This document shows, piece after piece, positions 35,701 through 37,207 of a stretch of DNA of 37,207 nucleotides; position 1 is the first letter of the stretch, and each line of letters begins with the position of its first letter. The notes under the pieces are model-generated. The model saw only the letters and a list, made by a program, of their open reading frames with translations, searched no databases and was not told the DNA's origin. The translations under genes and the position numbers were made by a program. Source of the stretch: a virus; IMG/VR virus record IMGVR_UViG_3300044846_001950, positions 1 to 37,207 of that record. One strand, given 5' to 3'.

Positions 35701-37142
35701 GGCCCAGTTGCCGAGCCAGGGGCTTCAACTGATGAGGATATGCCAACAGTTAATAAATACGACTGAAGAGAAACGCATAATTGATTTAACTTTTGCAAAT
35801 CAGTCGTGTAAACAACAGGATCAATAGACGGAACTGTAAAATAAATAGTAGAATCGGGAGCTACCGTATTTAACGAAGATGTGCTATAATCTTTTAACTG
35901 AAGTATTAGTATGTCTCCTGTTTGATATCTATATTTATAAAAAATGTCGTAAGTAGGATTGAAAAAAATGTAAAAACCTTTTTTTGCAGCAGGTGTGCTA
36001 GGATTGAAGTCATTAAAATACGATGCTAATGGGTAGGTAAATGCCGTATCATCAATTTCATATCTAACCACATCAAAAGCAACATCGTCATCGGTTATCT
36101 CTTGCTTGTCATAACCCTCAATGTAATTACCTATCGCAAACTCGTTAGAGGGCAAGTATTCAATTGTTTTTGCAATTTGAGGTATTAGGTCGTAGTTTCT
36201 TTCAGAGTTGCTTATTGCAGGCCCAGAGGTCTCGTTCTTAAAATCAATTGTTTCCGTAGTATAGTTGGACCAACTTAATTGGGTCTTGTCGTATTCCTTG
36301 TACAAAAAAAACTCTCCTGTGTTTCCGATTCTATACGCCACACGAATTAAGCGAACTATAGAAGACCCGGTGCTTATATCTAAGCGTATATTGTTGTCAA
36401 TATACGGGTTGATATTAACCGTCTGACCAATGTATTCGGATGCGGTAGGCAAAGTCATTTCTGAGATTGGAGACCATGCCGACTCTTCGTTATCGTCATA
36501 CACATACTGGTAACGAAACTGAAACAACTTATTCTTCAAATTATTAGAATTCTCCGTTGGGTCTGAGTTATATGCAAATATTGGAGAAAATAGAGGTGGG
36601 TGTTTAATCCAGTCTAAATTATTGAAAGTAATCTCTGAATATCCATCAGGGTTTGTTCCTGCTGACTGAGTGTAAAGGATTGCCTTTTGGATATTAATCT
36701 TACGAGGAGGATTGAAATTATTAGCGGTGTAGCTATTGAAATAGTTATCTGTCCAATACAACAAGTTGTTGACTACATTGGCATGGTATATTTGGTTTGT
36801 CTTTTTAAAATTCAAAATTGAATTTTGAAGAATCAATTCATATTGTGCATCTTCAACAGTGTACCTCCAAATTGTATGCTGACCAAGGTCATTGAAAACA
36901 AAGAGAATTAATGCCTTATACTCAACATCTTCGCAAGCACCTATCAAAATATTAACACCTCCTGGTAGTTTTGTGTTATTTTGTAAAAGGTTGCCTGTCA
37001 TTGATTGCAAAGCACCTTCGGAAGGAGCGTTCACCCCATAGTTCCGAGAGAATGTAGCACTTCGATAGTCACCATTTGTAATAAGACGATCCTCATCGTC
37101 AGTATTCATACCTCCGTAAAAAAAGACACCTTGTTGGTACAT
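32733..37142 (-). CDS. Muzzle / tail-nozzle-like structural protein (1469 aa)
   Basis: The protein is almost entirely beta-rich with Asn, Thr, Tyr, Ser and Phe throughout and few charges. The N-terminus (FFYGGMNTDDEDRLITNGDY, then RNYGVNAPSEGALQSMTGN) resembles the opening of long Bacteroidota-phage tail proteins (the G-M-N-x-D-x-x-x-R-L-I-x-N-G-D-Y type), followed by repeating antiparallel strands typical of propeller or nozzle proteins. It is the first complete gene of the late block in this window, upstream of the three ejection-protein candidates, which fits a tail nozzle or muzzle that seals the tail until ejection. Sure that it is structural; the exact part is inferred. Confidence 0.7.
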   Translation of the reverse strand: MYQQGVFFYGGMNTDDEDRLITNGDYRSATFSRNYGVNAPSEGALQSMTGNLLQNNTKLPGGVNILIGACEDVEYKALILFVFNDLGQHTIWRYTVEDAQYELILQNSILNFKKTNQIYHANVVNNLLYWTDNYFNSYTANNFNPPRKINIQKAILYTQSAGTNPDGYSEITFNNLDWIKHPPLFSPIFAYNSDPTENSNNLKNKLFQFRYQYVYDDNEESAWSPISEMTLPTASEYIGQTVNINPYIDNNIRLDISTGSSIVRLIRVAYRIGNTGEFFLYKEYDKTQLSWSNYTTETIDFKNETSGPAISNSERNYDLIPQIAKTIEYLPSNEFAIGNYIEGYDKQEITDDDVAFDVVRYEIDDTAFTYPLASYFNDFNPSTPAAKKGFYIFFNPTYDIFYKYRYQTGDILILQLKDYSTSSLNTVAPDSTIYFTVPSIDPVVYTTDLQKLNQLCVSLQSYLLTVGISSSVEAPGSATGPFPSVAWPSLKITGKTWYNRTQAQATQTTNGLVIVFRENKATRTFKSGAKHEFAFQYYDRANRDGTVLTVSAGDVYVPFNTDYTDNELNQPTGLNRQPYFSKINLSIFSTYQPPIWADTYQILYKPSTNISNFQQRSVKEVVFNADSTVKLVLDTYYKENILGASINQTPSKGDFVRFVRQRALFENDVTIYNLFTANESNVTVTSSASTLPGYANAYLLNLSSYVSETYDPFSTMLAGTFTTPYTGTFRINCQTTTTITYTGPSSLVNIRMIALVNGTTPYVIGNYVTPGLLPNTFSALVSGVANIGLNSGDLVQFYCVAYFISGPATIIISNSFSDYSISGVGVDYDQSQYYPSYVTQESNLEQELNVLSYDPASGSIGEVVTVNNFDPNLLGEYLVFSGTDPNRAICTGGFQIEIYTPKLESENDPWYEVGVEFPIINPHTSTRSHGGDVNQVYNTTDGEVYLDCGDVYIRQRVMSTGYQYLGGSATIGDSNDNVAAWFCEDPHYSDFYVSNWNNKGRLGLFSPFAKQQHLKASIYHTNALIDNTQINGLSRIEFFNNVALKDEHGGINKLMQIGDTLKAFQDKKVTSVYIQKAFALNGDGTNNVILSDKTFAGVRPHDDDYGCIHPGSVSKVENNVFFYDFYNAAVVQATQGGLINICEGERKFSVGIRNFTNNIRSYETLAGMNSNVVSHINRSNGEYALYAGTNIDEIPNCISFLNFIIDAPSTVLIHGGDYTSIFLPGVSFVIINAAYPSNNGTRTVTTSSYSVSLNRTNILVSPGFVSDEKPSPGTLVISPEINISTEGIVYSFNRQRWTSYTNHPVIFAYQFGNRAYSTGGLISSNLGKLFEEDKGTTELTFFNEGRTQQIEFLFNSNPTIVKRFLTFTTQSNMPFNVGVTIPATNQYPNGMTSTILIANFRNQESYYVSKYFRDSSDPNPFLTGALKRLNGRELRGYVLKHSLTNTVTSKKMILFSANVNFVPSEPIMQ

Positions 37143-37145
37143 ATC

Positions 37146-37207
37146 TTATCGTAGTTTTAGTCCAGGAGCAGAATAGTATGCGTCCAAAATCTCATCAATT
37201 GTATTAC
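37146..37207 (-). CDS. 3' end of an upstream late gene (partial)
   Basis: A minus-strand frame runs in from the right edge and stops with TAA at 37148-37146, encoding NTIDEILDAYYSAPGLKLR. The next start (37142) is three bases after this stop, as expected for adjacent late genes. Too short for identification; probably a structural gene. Confidence 0.5.
   Translation of the reverse strand, partial: NTIDEILDAYYSAPGLKLR

Noticed and set aside
35763-35775. CTGAAGA followed by GAAAC, as in hammerhead cores
   Set aside because: No stem II lies between the two core strings and no stem III or I can be drawn; it is inside a coding region on the other strand.
1-37207. tRNA genes, rRNA genes, insertion sequences
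   Set aside because: No cloverleaf, rRNA-like sequence, transposase or terminal inverted repeat pair was found on reading the window.

Overview
The window is a piece of a tailed-phage genome, most likely from a phage infecting a member of the Bacteroidota (Flavobacteria-like). The evidence is: promoters of the Bacteroidota form (TTTG, 19-21 bp, TAnnTTTG) at several transcription units; A-rich rather than Shine-Dalgarno translation starts at most genes; a signal peptide ending in the FSQ type common in that phylum; a RecT/YqaJ/RusA recombination set; and a late block with a very long tail/muzzle-like gene and three internal-virion-like genes, one encoding 3753 residues. Head, portal, terminase and polymerase genes are not in the window. 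The late block order resembles short-tailed (podovirus) phages. All functional names below come from reading the sequence without a database search.

Layout. (1) 1-2067, plus strand: the 3' end of an unknown gene, a small four-cysteine protein, and two single-gene units (286-552 and 1180-1362) that share the same promoter and the same GCAA-loop terminator, then a lysine-rich 199-residue protein with its own terminator. (2) 2068-3095: about 1 kb without a convincing gene, including a GC- and C-rich island. (3) 3096-8632, plus strand: a dense run of 20 very small, mostly acidic proteins plus small membrane proteins and a lipoprotein, closed by a terminator at 8650-8684. Inside it, at 4048-4105, lies an apparently complete type I hammerhead ribozyme between two of the small genes. 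(4) 8891-13287, plus strand: promoter at 8816-8846, three small genes, RecT, YqaJ-type exonuclease, an overlapping pair of membrane/coiled-coil proteins (spanin-like), a GroES-like co-chaperonin and a RusA resolvase. (5) 13316-14233: a small basic protein and a short plus-strand gene diverging from a symmetric 28-bp promoter region, and an HNH-type protein with its own promoter and a leader hairpin. (6) 14377-37207, minus strand: the late block, read from 37207 downward: end of an upstream gene, muzzle/nozzle-like protein (1469 aa), three ejection-protein candidates (216, 492, 3753 aa), a true ferritin, a YkuD-like lytic enzyme candidate, two small membrane proteins (holin candidates), an unknown 271-aa protein, a tail fibre and a 41-aa protein.

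How it fits together: the early run (3) probably acts on the host; (4) provides recombination and folding help; (6) builds the tail and ejection apparatus and lyses the cell. The most unusual items are the hammerhead ribozyme in the early operon, the ferritin with all ferroxidase ligands inside the late/lysis operon, the 3753-residue protein with zincin and ADP-ribosyltransferase-like regions, and the phage GroES.
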